From: Spirosoma sp.
Lineage (GTDB): Bacteria; Bacteroidota; Bacteroidia; Cytophagales; Spirosomataceae
Assembly: GCA_028288385.1 (NCBI GenBank)
Contig: JAQBNX010000240.1
Location: 1-7,786, forward strand
DNA length: 7,786 nt
Direction: 5' to 3'
The notes beneath the pieces are model-generated. The model was not told the origin of the DNA, ran no database searches, and worked only from the letters and a program-made list of their open reading frames with translations. A program made the position numbers and the translations under genes. Below are positions 1-6,191 of the stretch, piece after piece; within the stretch, counting starts at the first letter, position 1; each line of letters opens with the position of its first letter.

Positions 1-3000
1 CAAACGCACAGTTGCAGGATTTAGTCGATAATACGTCTGATCTGATCCAACTCCTAACCCTCGACGGCAAGTTCATATTTGTAAACCGGGCCTGGCGCGA
101 GGTGCTGGGCTATGGCTCCGACGAGATTGCAGCGCTGAACCTGCGCGACGTACTGCATCCCGATTATACCGAGAGCACACTTTCACTGCTCAAACGCATA
201 CAGGGGGGCGCCAAACTCCCCTACATTGAAACAGTGTTCCGGAGCAAAACCGGTAAGACCCTTTTTCTGTCGGGCAGTGTAAACTGCCGGTTTGACAATG
301 GCCGGCCAACCGCCTTTCGCTGTATTCTACACGATACCACGGGAAAAGTCAGGGCCGAAAAATCGCAGAAACTGTACTACAGCATTGCCAACTGGACCAT
401 CAATACGCCTAATCTAGATGACTTATACCACAAAATTCATGATGAACTGGGCAACATCATCGATGCCCGTAACTTTTTCATTGCGCTCTACGATTCCAGC
501 AAAACGTATCTGTCTTTTCCCTACTACGTCGACGAGTACTTTAGTGGCCACATGCGGTTCACCAAGCGCAAACTCGGCCATGGGCTGACCGAGTACACGA
601 TTCAGGCCAACAAACCGCTGTTTCTGTATGAAAAAGACATTCGGCAACTTGCCGATCAGCACCATATAGACCTGTATGGGCAACTGCAGCCGCAGGTAAT
701 GCTAACGGCTCCGCTTCGCATTGGTGACGAAATCACGGGCATCATTGGTGTGAAATCCTACGACGACGCCAGCACCTATGGCCCGCGCGATCTGGAGTTG
801 CTGGAGTTTATTTCCGGGCAGGTGGCGCTGGCCATTGCCCGCAAACAGGCCGAGGCTACCTTAGACAAGCAGAACGCCCGCCTGAATGCCATGTTCGACA
901 GCAGCACCTACCTGATCTGGTCGGTGAATAAGGCGCTCCAACTAACATCGTTCAATAAAAACTACACGCGCCTGCTCGAGCGTAACATCGGCCAAGCACC
1001 CATGATCAACGGTAGTGCGCCAAATTTAGGCTGGCGGATGATGGGGCCAGAAAACCGCAAAGTGCTGGAAGAGAAATACCGGTTGGCGTTCCGGGGGACG
1101 CCCCAGAACTTTGAACTCCGCATGGACAGCGATGATCAGTCCGAAACCTGGCTCGATTTTCAGCTAAACCCCATCTTGCTGTCGGGTGGCGTGATCGAAG
1201 AAGTATCGGGAATTGCCCGTGACATTACGGGCCGAAAACGCGCCGAAATATCGACTCGGCAGAGCGAAGAAAAATTTCGTGGTATCTTCGAAAACCTGCA
1301 GGATATCTACGCCCGCGTAGACCGCCAGGGTCGTGTAACCATGATTAGCCCATCGGTATTCAAGCGAATGGGCTATACGCCGGAGGAAGTGCTGGGGCAG
1401 GACGTAACGCAGTATTTCGTGAATAAAGCCCAGATTCACCGGGCTATGATCAAATTGGTACGCAACCACAGTCTGCGCAACTTTGAAGTGAGCATGCGCC
1501 GAAAAGACGGCACCGAACGGCAGTTTATGTTTAATATGCTACTGCTCGACGAAGGACCGGACAATGATCGGGTGGTGGCCGTACTCGCCCGCGACATCAC
1601 CGAACTAAAGAAGCAGTCGGCCGAACTGGTAAAAGCTAAAGAAGAAGCCGAGCGGTCGCTGAAGGTGAAAGAGCGCTTTCTGGCCAATATGAGCCACGAA
1701 ATCAGAACGCCCATGAACGGCGTAATTGGCATGATCGACCTGCTCAACGATACGGCCCTTGATGCCGAACAGCGTGACTACGTTAAAACCATCAAGCGCT
1801 CGTCAGAAACGTTGCTGAACATCCTCAACGACATCCTGGACCTCTCTAAAATCGAAGCGGGCAAAATGGCCCTGCACGAGTCGCCGGTGGCATTCCGTGA
1901 AATATTTGATAAACTTATTGCGCTTTTTGGGCAGCAGGCCAACTCCAAAAACAATACACTGACGTATCATCTCGGAGCCGACCTGCCGCAGTACGTCATT
2001 GCCGACCAGACACGATTGCTCCAGGTTTTGTCTAACCTGACCTCAAACGCCATTAAATTCACCGAAAACGGGACCATTCGCGTTGAGGTGACGCTAATTG
2101 GCAAACGCGGCAAGTTCAACCGGATTCGGGTGGCGGTCAAGGATTCAGGCATTGGTATTTCACCCGATAATATCAATCTGTTGTTCAACTCGTTTAGTCA
2201 GGTCGACACTTCGTCGCGCAAATCGTTTGGCGGCACGGGTCTGGGGCTCGCCATTTCCCGCGAACTGGCTACGCTGATGAAAGGAGAGATTGGCGTAGAG
2301 TCGGTGGTGGGGCAGGGCAGTACCTTCTGGTTTACTGTCGAACTAAAAGAAACGTCTATCAGCCCAACGCAGCAAAGCACCGAAGTAGCCGAAATATCGC
2401 TCGCAAATTTCTTTAGTGTGTATCATCCGGCCGTATTATTGGTCGATGACAATGCCGTGAACCGGAAAGTGGCCAGCGAGATCCTGCGCCGGGCGGGTTG
2501 TCTGGTAACAACGGCTTCCAGTGGCCACGAAGCCATTGAAAAAGTCGGCCGCGCTCTGGCTCAGCCGTCTGCAGGGGAGGAGGTTAATTCCTTCGATGTC
2601 ATTTTCATGGACATTCAGATGCCCGATATGGACGGCGTTGAAACAACAGCGCACCTGCGCGAACAATTTGGAAAGTCCCTGCCGACCATCGTGGCCATGA
2701 CCGCCTACTCAATGCGCGAGGACCGTGAACGGTTCATTAGCCAGGGGTTGGACGATTATATCGCTAAACCCATTCGGGCTCAAAGTTTGGTGGCTAAAGT
2801 AAAGGAAATTGTAGATCGTCGGCAGGCGAGCCACCAGGAGGCTGCCGTACTAATGCCCGCGGCCATGCCTGAACCCGACTTACCCATTATTGATGACCAA
2901 ATTGTAGGCCAACTACGTGAGATTGGCGGGGCGGAATTAGTCGACAGCATCATGGCTGAGTTCGTGACCGAAGCGGGCGAGTTGATCGACGGAGCTATTG

Positions 3001-3212
3001 GTGCTTATGCACTCGGCGATGTCCCAACCGTGAAAAGTCATTTGCACACCCTCAAGGGCAGCGCGGGCACTATTGGCGTTGCCCGCGTGGCCGACATTGC
3101 CCGCAAGGCTGAAGGGAAACTAAAAGTAGCTGATACCAGCGGCCTAGCCGACGCTCTTCAGGCCTTGAAAACAGCGTTCGACGCATTTATGGCGGAGTGG
3201 CAGAAAAAATAA
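1..3212 (+). CDS. Multi-sensor hybrid histidine kinase with PAS, GAF, REC and Hpt domains (5' end outside window)
   Basis: This is a signalling kinase that should autophosphorylate on His and pass the phosphate to an internal receiver Asp and then to a C-terminal Hpt His, a BarA/ArcB-like relay. The frame is open to the window edge (first full codon at 3), so the gene starts upstream; the TTG at 12 is only the first possible start in view. Counting from that TTG: PAS about 1-115, GAF about 120-278, PAS about 285-410 ending in a DITGRKRAE-type PAC end, PAS about 418-533, then a helical linker. The HisKA H-box has H562 in SHEIRTP. HATPase_c shows N679, D711 (DSGIGI) and a GGTGLGLA lid at 740-747. 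REC has D812/D813, phosphoacceptor D867 (MDIQMP), T897 and K919. Hpt has H1012 in HTLKGSAG. All key residues are present. No membrane segment is visible, so this part is cytoplasmic. The signal and the target regulator are unknown. Confidence 0.95.
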   Translation, partial: NAQLQDLVDNTSDLIQLLTLDGKFIFVNRAWREVLGYGSDEIAALNLRDVLHPDYTESTLSLLKRIQGGAKLPYIETVFRSKTGKTLFLSGSVNCRFDNGRPTAFRCILHDTTGKVRAEKSQKLYYSIANWTINTPNLDDLYHKIHDELGNIIDARNFFIALYDSSKTYLSFPYYVDEYFSGHMRFTKRKLGHGLTEYTIQANKPLFLYEKDIRQLADQHHIDLYGQLQPQVMLTAPLRIGDEITGIIGVKSYDDASTYGPRDLELLEFISGQVALAIARKQAEATLDKQNARLNAMFDSSTYLIWSVNKALQLTSFNKNYTRLLERNIGQAPMINGSAPNLGWRMMGPENRKVLEEKYRLAFRGTPQNFELRMDSDDQSETWLDFQLNPILLSGGVIEEVSGIARDITGRKRAEISTRQSEEKFRGIFENLQDIYARVDRQGRVTMISPSVFKRMGYTPEEVLGQDVTQYFVNKAQIHRAMIKLVRNHSLRNFEVSMRRKDGTERQFMFNMLLLDEGPDNDRVVAVLARDITELKKQSAELVKAKEEAERSLKVKERFLANMSHEIRTPMNGVIGMIDLLNDTALDAEQRDYVKTIKRSSETLLNILNDILDLSKIEAGKMALHESPVAFREIFDKLIALFGQQANSKNNTLTYHLGADLPQYVIADQTRLLQVLSNLTSNAIKFTENGTIRVEVTLIGKRGKFNRIRVAVKDSGIGISPDNINLLFNSFSQVDTSSRKSFGGTGLGLAISRELATLMKGEIGVESVVGQGSTFWFTVELKETSISPTQQSTEVAEISLANFFSVYHPAVLLVDDNAVNRKVASEILRRAGCLVTTASSGHEAIEKVGRALAQPSAGEEVNSFDVIFMDIQMPDMDGVETTAHLREQFGKSLPTIVAMTAYSMREDRERFISQGLDDYIAKPIRAQSLVAKVKEIVDRRQASHQEAAVLMPAAMPEPDLPIIDDQIVGQLREIGGAELVDSIMAEFVTEAGELIDGAIGAYALGDVPTVKSHLHTLKGSAGTIGVARVADIARKAEGKLKVADTSGLADALQALKTAFDAFMAEWQKK

Positions 3213-3420
3213 AGGTCTCCGCTTTTCATTACGTTGTCAACCATCCCTTAGTTTGTTCTGGCCGGTACCACCGGGTGAGGGGTATACTCCACCAATAGTG
3301 TAGAAAATAATAAACACAAAGAATTATCCGTAAAGTCTAACAACCACATTGTCAGCAGGTGGCATGATTTTGGCCAATTGTAGTGAGAATATTTAGTATT
3401 AACCCAAAATCAACCCAGTT
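3213..3420. other. Intergenic region with small inverted repeats, no gene
   Basis: This 208-base gap lies between the kinase stop and the DUF892 start, and I see no credible ORF or RNA gene in it. A short hairpin CCGGT-ACC-ACCGG lies at 3262-3274, followed by a near-palindrome GGGGTATACTCC at 3279-3290. Neither is followed by a T-run, so they are not typical intrinsic terminators, though they could protect the 3' end of the kinase mRNA. From about 3300 the sequence becomes AT-rich, as expected for a promoter region of the next gene. Confidence 0.6.
3369..3396 (+). promoter_or_regulatory. Weak candidate Bacteroidota-type promoter for the DUF892 gene
   Basis: TTTG at 3369-3372 could act as the -33 element, with a 17-base spacer before TATTTAG at 3390-3396, which loosely resembles the TAnnTTTG -7 element known in Bacteroidota. 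The -7 match is imperfect (TA and one T agree well; the final TTTG does not). It lies about 25 bases upstream of the ATG at 3421. An 8-base palindrome, TTGGCCAA (3370-3377), overlaps the -33 element. The call rests on position and partial motif match only. Confidence 0.25.
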
Positions 3421-4143
3421 ATGGCAACGTTTGGAGAACGCATTTCGCATTTTTTTAGTGGTAATGATCAGGAAACACAGGAAGGTCTGCATGGCTTGTT
3501 CGTTACCGAGTTAAAAAATATTTACTATGCTGAAAAACAGGCTGTTGACGCCCTGGGTATGCAGGCAGATGCTGCTACAACAGACGAGGTACGTAACGCG
3601 TTTTTGCAGCATCAGGAAGAAAGTCGTGGTCAGGTAATGCGGCTGGAGCAAGTGTTCCAGAATCTTGGCTTAACGCCCGATAAGGGTTCCTGTGCGGCCA
3701 TTGATGGCCTGGCCGATGACGCTGAAATGGTTGTTTCCAATACCGAGTCAGGTTCACTGACGCGTGATGCCGGACTGATAATTGCGGCACAAAAAGTAGA
3801 ACACCATGAAATTGCTTCCTATGGATCGGCCGTTACGCTGGCTCAGGTGATGGGGCACACGGAGGTAGCTCGCCTGTTGGAGCAGACGCTGGAGGAAGAA
3901 AAAAATACTGACCGGAAACTGACGAAACTGGCTGAATCGTTTATCAACGATCGGGCTAACGATGAGTCCGGGAACACGAATTCGTCCAGTAGCAATACGA
4001 ATAGCGGTGGCACGGTACAAGCTGACGGAACCCGTTATACCGATCAAAGCAGTTCAGGACAAACCTACCAATCGGGGCAGTCATATAGCGGTACCCAAAC
4101 AGGCAGCAGCGACGCAACCCTGGGCGGCACAATGGGAATTTAA
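3421..4143 (+). CDS. DUF892 (YciE/YciF-type) ferritin-like protein with disordered C-terminal tail
   Basis: The 240-residue product belongs to the DUF892 family of four-helix, ferritin-like proteins, which includes E. coli YciE and YciF and is often linked to stress. Family signatures are the LFVTELKNIYYAEKQ helix at 26-40, the FLQHQEES...MRLEQVFQNLG region at 61-83, a DAGLIIAAQKVEHHEIASYG helix at 116-135 and a final LLEQTLEEEK helix at 152-161. Candidate metal ligands (E30, E38, H64, E67, E76, E127, H128/H129, E130, E158-E160) are conserved in kind, but metal binding is not proven for the family. The core ends near 178. Residues 179-240 form a tail rich in Ser, Gly, Thr, Asn and Gln with SSG/SYSG/SGT-like units, predicted disordered and longer than usual for the family, which is about 160-190 residues. 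There is no signal peptide or membrane segment. The ATG at 3421 fits the domain start. The gene stands alone and is convergent with the next genes. Confidence 0.9.
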   Translation: MATFGERISHFFSGNDQETQEGLHGLFVTELKNIYYAEKQAVDALGMQADAATTDEVRNAFLQHQEESRGQVMRLEQVFQNLGLTPDKGSCAAIDGLADDAEMVVSNTESGSLTRDAGLIIAAQKVEHHEIASYGSAVTLAQVMGHTEVARLLEQTLEEEKNTDRKLTKLAESFINDRANDESGNTNSSSSNTNSGGTVQADGTRYTDQSSSGQTYQSGQSYSGTQTGSSDATLGGTMGI

Positions 4144-4207
4144 GAATGCAATGCCAGTGGTTGTTTTTACATGAAACACCAGACATTGGGTTCAACCTTC
4201 TCTATAT

Positions 4208-4243
4208 AAAAATGGGCGCTTCTTTCAGGAAGTGCCCATTTTT
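4208..4243. terminator. Bidirectional intrinsic terminator
   Basis: AAAAATGGGC at 4208-4217 pairs perfectly with GCCCATTTTT at 4234-4243. The inner bases 4218-4222 and 4229-4233 extend the stem (one G-T wobble), leaving a 6-base loop (TTTCAG, 4223-4228). The A-run on the left and T-run on the right mean it has a U-tail whichever strand is read. It sits 65 bases after the DUF892 stop and 68 bases past the stop of the minus-strand gene ending at 4311, so it can end transcription of both convergent units. Confidence 0.9.
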
Positions 4244-4310
4244 ATGTTGATGTAAGTCTAGTTTGATCGAACAGAATAGTAAAGCATGTCTGTATGGTAA
4301 TCTTGTTGTT

Positions 4311-4631
4311 TCACTGGGCCGCGTCAGTACGTTCGGGGTCAGGTTCGGTGCCATCGTTATTACCCAAACTATCGCCATTTCCATAGTTGGTCAGGTCTGG
4401 TTCCATGTTAGGGCTTCCCGATATGGCTCCGGTTTTTTCGTTACCCATACCAGCATCCTCTTCATCAGTTGGCGTAGTGGGCAGCGTGTTGGCATCGCTT
4501 GAAAGATCAGACGGATTGTACGCTTCGGTCAGCATCGTATTCTGATCCGGTATATGCATGACTCCACCCGTATCGGGGCGGAAGGTTGTCGATTGCTCGT
4601 TAAGCTGTGCATCCTGGTTAGGGCTTTCCAT
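4311..4631 (-). CDS. Small acidic, disordered protein of unknown function
   Basis: I do not recognise this 106-residue protein. It starts at the ATG at 4631 (MESPNQDAQL...). A longer reading from an ATG at 4691 would overlap the end of the upstream gene and add a 20-residue stretch of different character, so I prefer the shorter start. The composition is striking: about 21 Asp/Glu against 3 Lys/Arg, many Asn, Gly, Pro, Ser and Thr, no Cys, no Trp, no hydrophobic core and no membrane segment or signal peptide. It contains a DEED cluster at 56-59 and Asn/Gly/Asp-rich runs at 81-98. It is probably intrinsically disordered in solution. It lies 35 bases downstream of the 146-residue gene on the same strand, so the two are probably co-transcribed and end at the shared terminator. 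It could be a hydrophilin-like stress protein, but this is inference from composition only. Confidence 0.6.
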   Translation of the reverse strand: MESPNQDAQLNEQSTTFRPDTGGVMHIPDQNTMLTEAYNPSDLSSDANTLPTTPTDEEDAGMGNEKTGAISGSPNMEPDLTNYGNGDSLGNNDGTEPDPERTDAAQ

Positions 4632-4666
4632 CCTGATTAAGTTATTGGTTGCTGGTCGGTGCGTAT

Positions 4667-5107
4667 CTAGGCTCGCGTGAACACTTCCCATAGCCGGTTG
4701 TAGAGTTTAGCGGCATAGGTCTTCACAGCGAAGTGCGACGCATAAATGGTGAAGGGTGCAAACTGAGAGTCGGCAGTTGGGGTTGGTTCCACACGAATGG
4801 TCCGGCCCGTTGTCCACCGGCCGGCTAGCCGGTGTACTGATCCGGTCAGGCGCAGTCCTGCGTCGACCAGGTCCGTATCGCAAATTTCCGGGTGCTGAAG
4901 TACAGCTAAAGTCTGCGAAAACTGCTGAAGTTGACTCGCATCGAACCAGGTAAGCGAAGGAATATGCAGGTGATCAGCATACCCGTCACTATGGCAAAGG
5001 AAGCACACCGATAGCAGGGAGCGGCCCCTGGCCCAACGAGTGGATACCTGTAAGTCAAGCACTTCCAGGGGTGCAGTTTCAGATGCGGTCGAAAGTTCGA
5101 TGTTCAT
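4667..5107 (-). CDS. Uncharacterised 146-residue protein, first gene of a two-gene minus-strand unit
   Basis: I do not recognise the family. The most likely start is the ATG at 5107 (MNIELSTASE...), giving 146 residues. An in-frame TTG at 5158 directly follows a stop codon and would add 17 mostly hydrophobic residues (FIWYVFFTFLTSSA), which resemble a signal peptide core without a basic start. The protein seems to be alternating beta strands (about 14-23, 29-37, 45-52, 84-94, 102-108, 118-127) around one amphipathic helix (about 57-71, DASQLQQFSQTLAVL), with a C-terminal helix at about 128-142. Conserved-looking positions are W25, W54, W98, W140 and the GRTIRVEP strand. A CFLCH sequence at 35-39 matches the haem-binding pattern CxxCH but falls in a predicted strand. 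The length and continuous frame, plus a protein-like hydrophobic pattern, support a real gene. It is followed by the small acidic gene after 35 bases. Confidence 0.6.
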   Translation of the reverse strand: MNIELSTASETAPLEVLDLQVSTRWARGRSLLSVCFLCHSDGYADHLHIPSLTWFDASQLQQFSQTLAVLQHPEICDTDLVDAGLRLTGSVHRLAGRWTTGRTIRVEPTPTADSQFAPFTIYASHFAVKTYAAKLYNRLWEVFTRA

Positions 5108-5192
5108 GGCCGATGAAGTAAGGAAGGTGAAAAATACGTACCAGATAAAACTCGGCAACTAGAGTCGTTGTTTACAGACCTGACAAGTTTTA

Positions 5193-5204
5193 CCCAATTT
5201 TGGG
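5193..5204. repeat. Short dyad CCCAA-TT-TTGGG upstream of the unknown minus-strand gene
   Basis: The 12-base sequence CCCAATTTTGGG has perfect 5-base arms around a TT centre. It lies about 86 bases upstream of the preferred ATG at 5107, in an AT-rich leader, where an operator or promoter element would be expected. No promoter consensus can be fixed near it, so a regulator site is only a possibility. Confidence 0.3.
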
Positions 5205-5220
5205 ATATAGGTAGCCAATA

Positions 5221-5255
5221 GTTGGCACAAAACCAACTTAACTATAAAAATAGTT
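5221..5255. repeat. Two adjacent short hairpins in the AT-rich gap
   Basis: GTTGG at 5221-5225 pairs with CCAAC at 5233-5237 across a 7-base loop. Directly beside it AACTAT at 5240-5245 pairs with ATAGTT at 5250-5255 across AAAA. The motif ATAGTTG occurs twice (about 5218-5224 and 5250-5256). The stems are short and weak, but their clustering between two minus-strand genes suggests a leader or regulatory patch upstream of the 5107 gene. Confidence 0.35.
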
Positions 5256-5287
5256 GAAGATTTGCCCTACTTATAGTGTTGATTGCC

Positions 5288-5308
5288 AGACTTGTTCAGA
5301 GCAAGTCT
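5288..5308 (-). other. Hairpin just past the SDR stop, possible weak terminator
   Basis: AGACTTG (5288-5294) and CAAGTCT (5302-5308) form a perfect 7-base stem with a 7-base loop, beginning 10 bases after the stop of the minus-strand SDR gene. Read on the minus strand the stem is followed by GGCAATC, not a T-run, so it is not a classical intrinsic terminator. It may still define or protect the 3' end of the SDR message. Confidence 0.4.
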
Positions 5309-5317
5309 TATACTCCA

Positions 5318-6067
5318 CTAAATGTAAATCATTTTTGAGGTCATCCCACCGTCTACAGTAAAGTTCTGACCCGTGATAAACCCGTTTTCAGGCGCGATCA
5401 GGAACAGAATCATACGAGCAATGTCATCGGCCTGTCCAACACGCCCAGCCGGGTGCTGGGTATGATCTTCCGGGCGTAGGTCATCAGGTTTAGCTTTGGC
5501 CTTCTTGCGTAGTGCCGATACGTCGATCCAACCGGGACTGATGGCATTGACCCGGATATCTGGCCCCAGGCTAACGGCGAGTGAATGAGTTAAGGCCAAC
5601 AGGCCGCCCTTACTGGCCGAATAGGCAAATGTGTCCGGCTCCGACTGGAAAGCTCGTGTAGAACACATATTTATGATCGTTCCTTTTTGGGCAGCTAGGT
5701 AGGTCGCCGTGTGTTTGGCACACAGGAAGGCACCGGTTAAATTGGTACTGATAACCCGGTTCCATTCTTCCAGGGTAAGTTTGTCCAGCGATCGCTCGAT
5801 CATCATAGCCGCGTTGTTAATCAAGGCGTCGATCTGTCCAAAATGACTAATTGTTTGTTCGGCCGCTTTACGAACGTTGGCTTCGTGGGAAACGTCGCAG
5901 GAAACAAACAGAAGCTGGGCCGACGATGCCTTGAAGGCTTCGCGCAGTTCGGCCAGGGCATCCGTATCGGCCTCCCAAATGGCTACCCGGTAGCCGTGGG
6001 TCAATAAATACTGGGTAGCGACACGGCCAATACCCTGTCCTCCGCCGGTGATGATAGCTGTTTTCAT
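5318..6067 (-). CDS. SDR-family NAD(P)-dependent oxidoreductase
   Basis: The 249-residue product is a classical short-chain dehydrogenase/reductase, expected to reduce a carbonyl or oxidise a hydroxyl group using a nicotinamide cofactor in the cytoplasm. Visible signatures: the TGGGQGIG Rossmann motif at 7-14, an acidic E32 after the second strand (favouring NAD(H) over NADP(H)), D58 in CDV, NNAA at 84-87, structural N109, and the catalytic set S136, Y149 and K153 (YSASK) with the usual 13-residue Ser-Tyr spacing. PGW at 178-180 and the TGQ...VDGG end at 232-241 complete the fold. Length is typical. The ATG at 6067 is chosen because MKTAIITGG begins the first strand exactly; a TTG at 6127 adds 20 unrelated residues. 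The C-terminus SKMIYI resembles sugar- or hydroxy-acid-type SDRs, but the substrate is unknown. It is divergent from the deacetylase gene. Confidence 0.93.
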   Translation of the reverse strand: MKTAIITGGGQGIGRVATQYLLTHGYRVAIWEADTDALAELREAFKASSAQLLFVSCDVSHEANVRKAAEQTISHFGQIDALINNAAMMIERSLDKLTLEEWNRVISTNLTGAFLCAKHTATYLAAQKGTIINMCSTRAFQSEPDTFAYSASKGGLLALTHSLAVSLGPDIRVNAISPGWIDVSALRKKAKAKPDDLRPEDHTQHPAGRVGQADDIARMILFLIAPENGFITGQNFTVDGGMTSKMIYI

Positions 6068-6092
6068 GTAAGTTGGATAAAGCCTTGCAACG

Positions 6093-6112
6093 ACCAAACT
6101 ACTTGGTTTGGT
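6093..6112. promoter_or_regulatory. 20-base perfect dyad in the divergent SDR/deacetylase promoter region
   Basis: ACCAAAC (6093-6099) and GTTTGGT (6106-6112) are perfect inverted arms around TACTTG. The site is 25 bases from the SDR start at 6067 and 79 bases from the deacetylase start at 6192. On the minus strand TAGTTTG (6101-6095), part of the dyad, resembles the Bacteroidota -7 element TAnnTTTG minus one base, with TTG at 6119-6117 at a rather short 15-base spacing. A dimeric regulator bound here could therefore block SDR transcription. Binding is inferred from symmetry and position only. Confidence 0.4.
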
Positions 6113-6134
6113 AACACAAGCCGCCACGGTCAGG

Positions 6135-6146
6135 TTACGTAATTAC
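6135..6146. repeat. Overlapping palindromes TTACGTAA and GTAATTAC
   Basis: TTACGTAA (6135-6142) and GTAATTAC (6139-6146) are two 8-base perfect palindromes sharing four bases. They lie 46-57 bases before the deacetylase ATG, in the region where its promoter is expected. Short AT-rich palindromes arise by chance, so a regulatory role is uncertain. Confidence 0.25.
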
Positions 6147-6191
6147 GAATCCTTATCGAACGGGACGTTTGCGCAACGTCTGCACCGATTC

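Noticed and set aside
423..2666. Several open frames antisense to the hybrid kinase
   Set aside because: They are shadows of a strongly coding GC-balanced gene, with no recognisable domains and no separate leaders.
3262..3290. Terminator after the kinase gene
   Set aside because: The CCGGT/ACCGG hairpin and the GGGGTATACTCC palindrome have no following T-run on the plus strand.
3754..4195. Open frames antisense to, and in another frame of, the DUF892 gene
   Set aside because: They mirror the low-complexity tail and the core codons of a clearly real gene and show no protein-like pattern of their own.
4632..4691. Longer start (ATG at 4691) for the acidic small protein
   Set aside because: It would overlap the upstream gene's coding end by 25 bases and adds residues unlike the rest; the ATG at 4631 lies cleanly after the upstream stop.
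4667..5107. CFLCH sequence as proof of a c-type cytochrome
   Set aside because: With the preferred ATG there is no signal peptide, the motif lies in a predicted beta strand, and no distal Met/His ligand pattern or other cytochrome features are visible.
6068..6127. Extended N-terminus of the SDR from a TTG at 6127
   Set aside because: The family fold begins exactly at MKTAIITGG from the ATG at 6067; the extra 20 residues have no family match and would cover the likely promoter.
6108..6191. Extended N-terminus of the deacetylase from a TTG at 6108
   Set aside because: The family starts at the MLQIAFSP position (ATG 6192); the extension would run through the divergent regulatory region.
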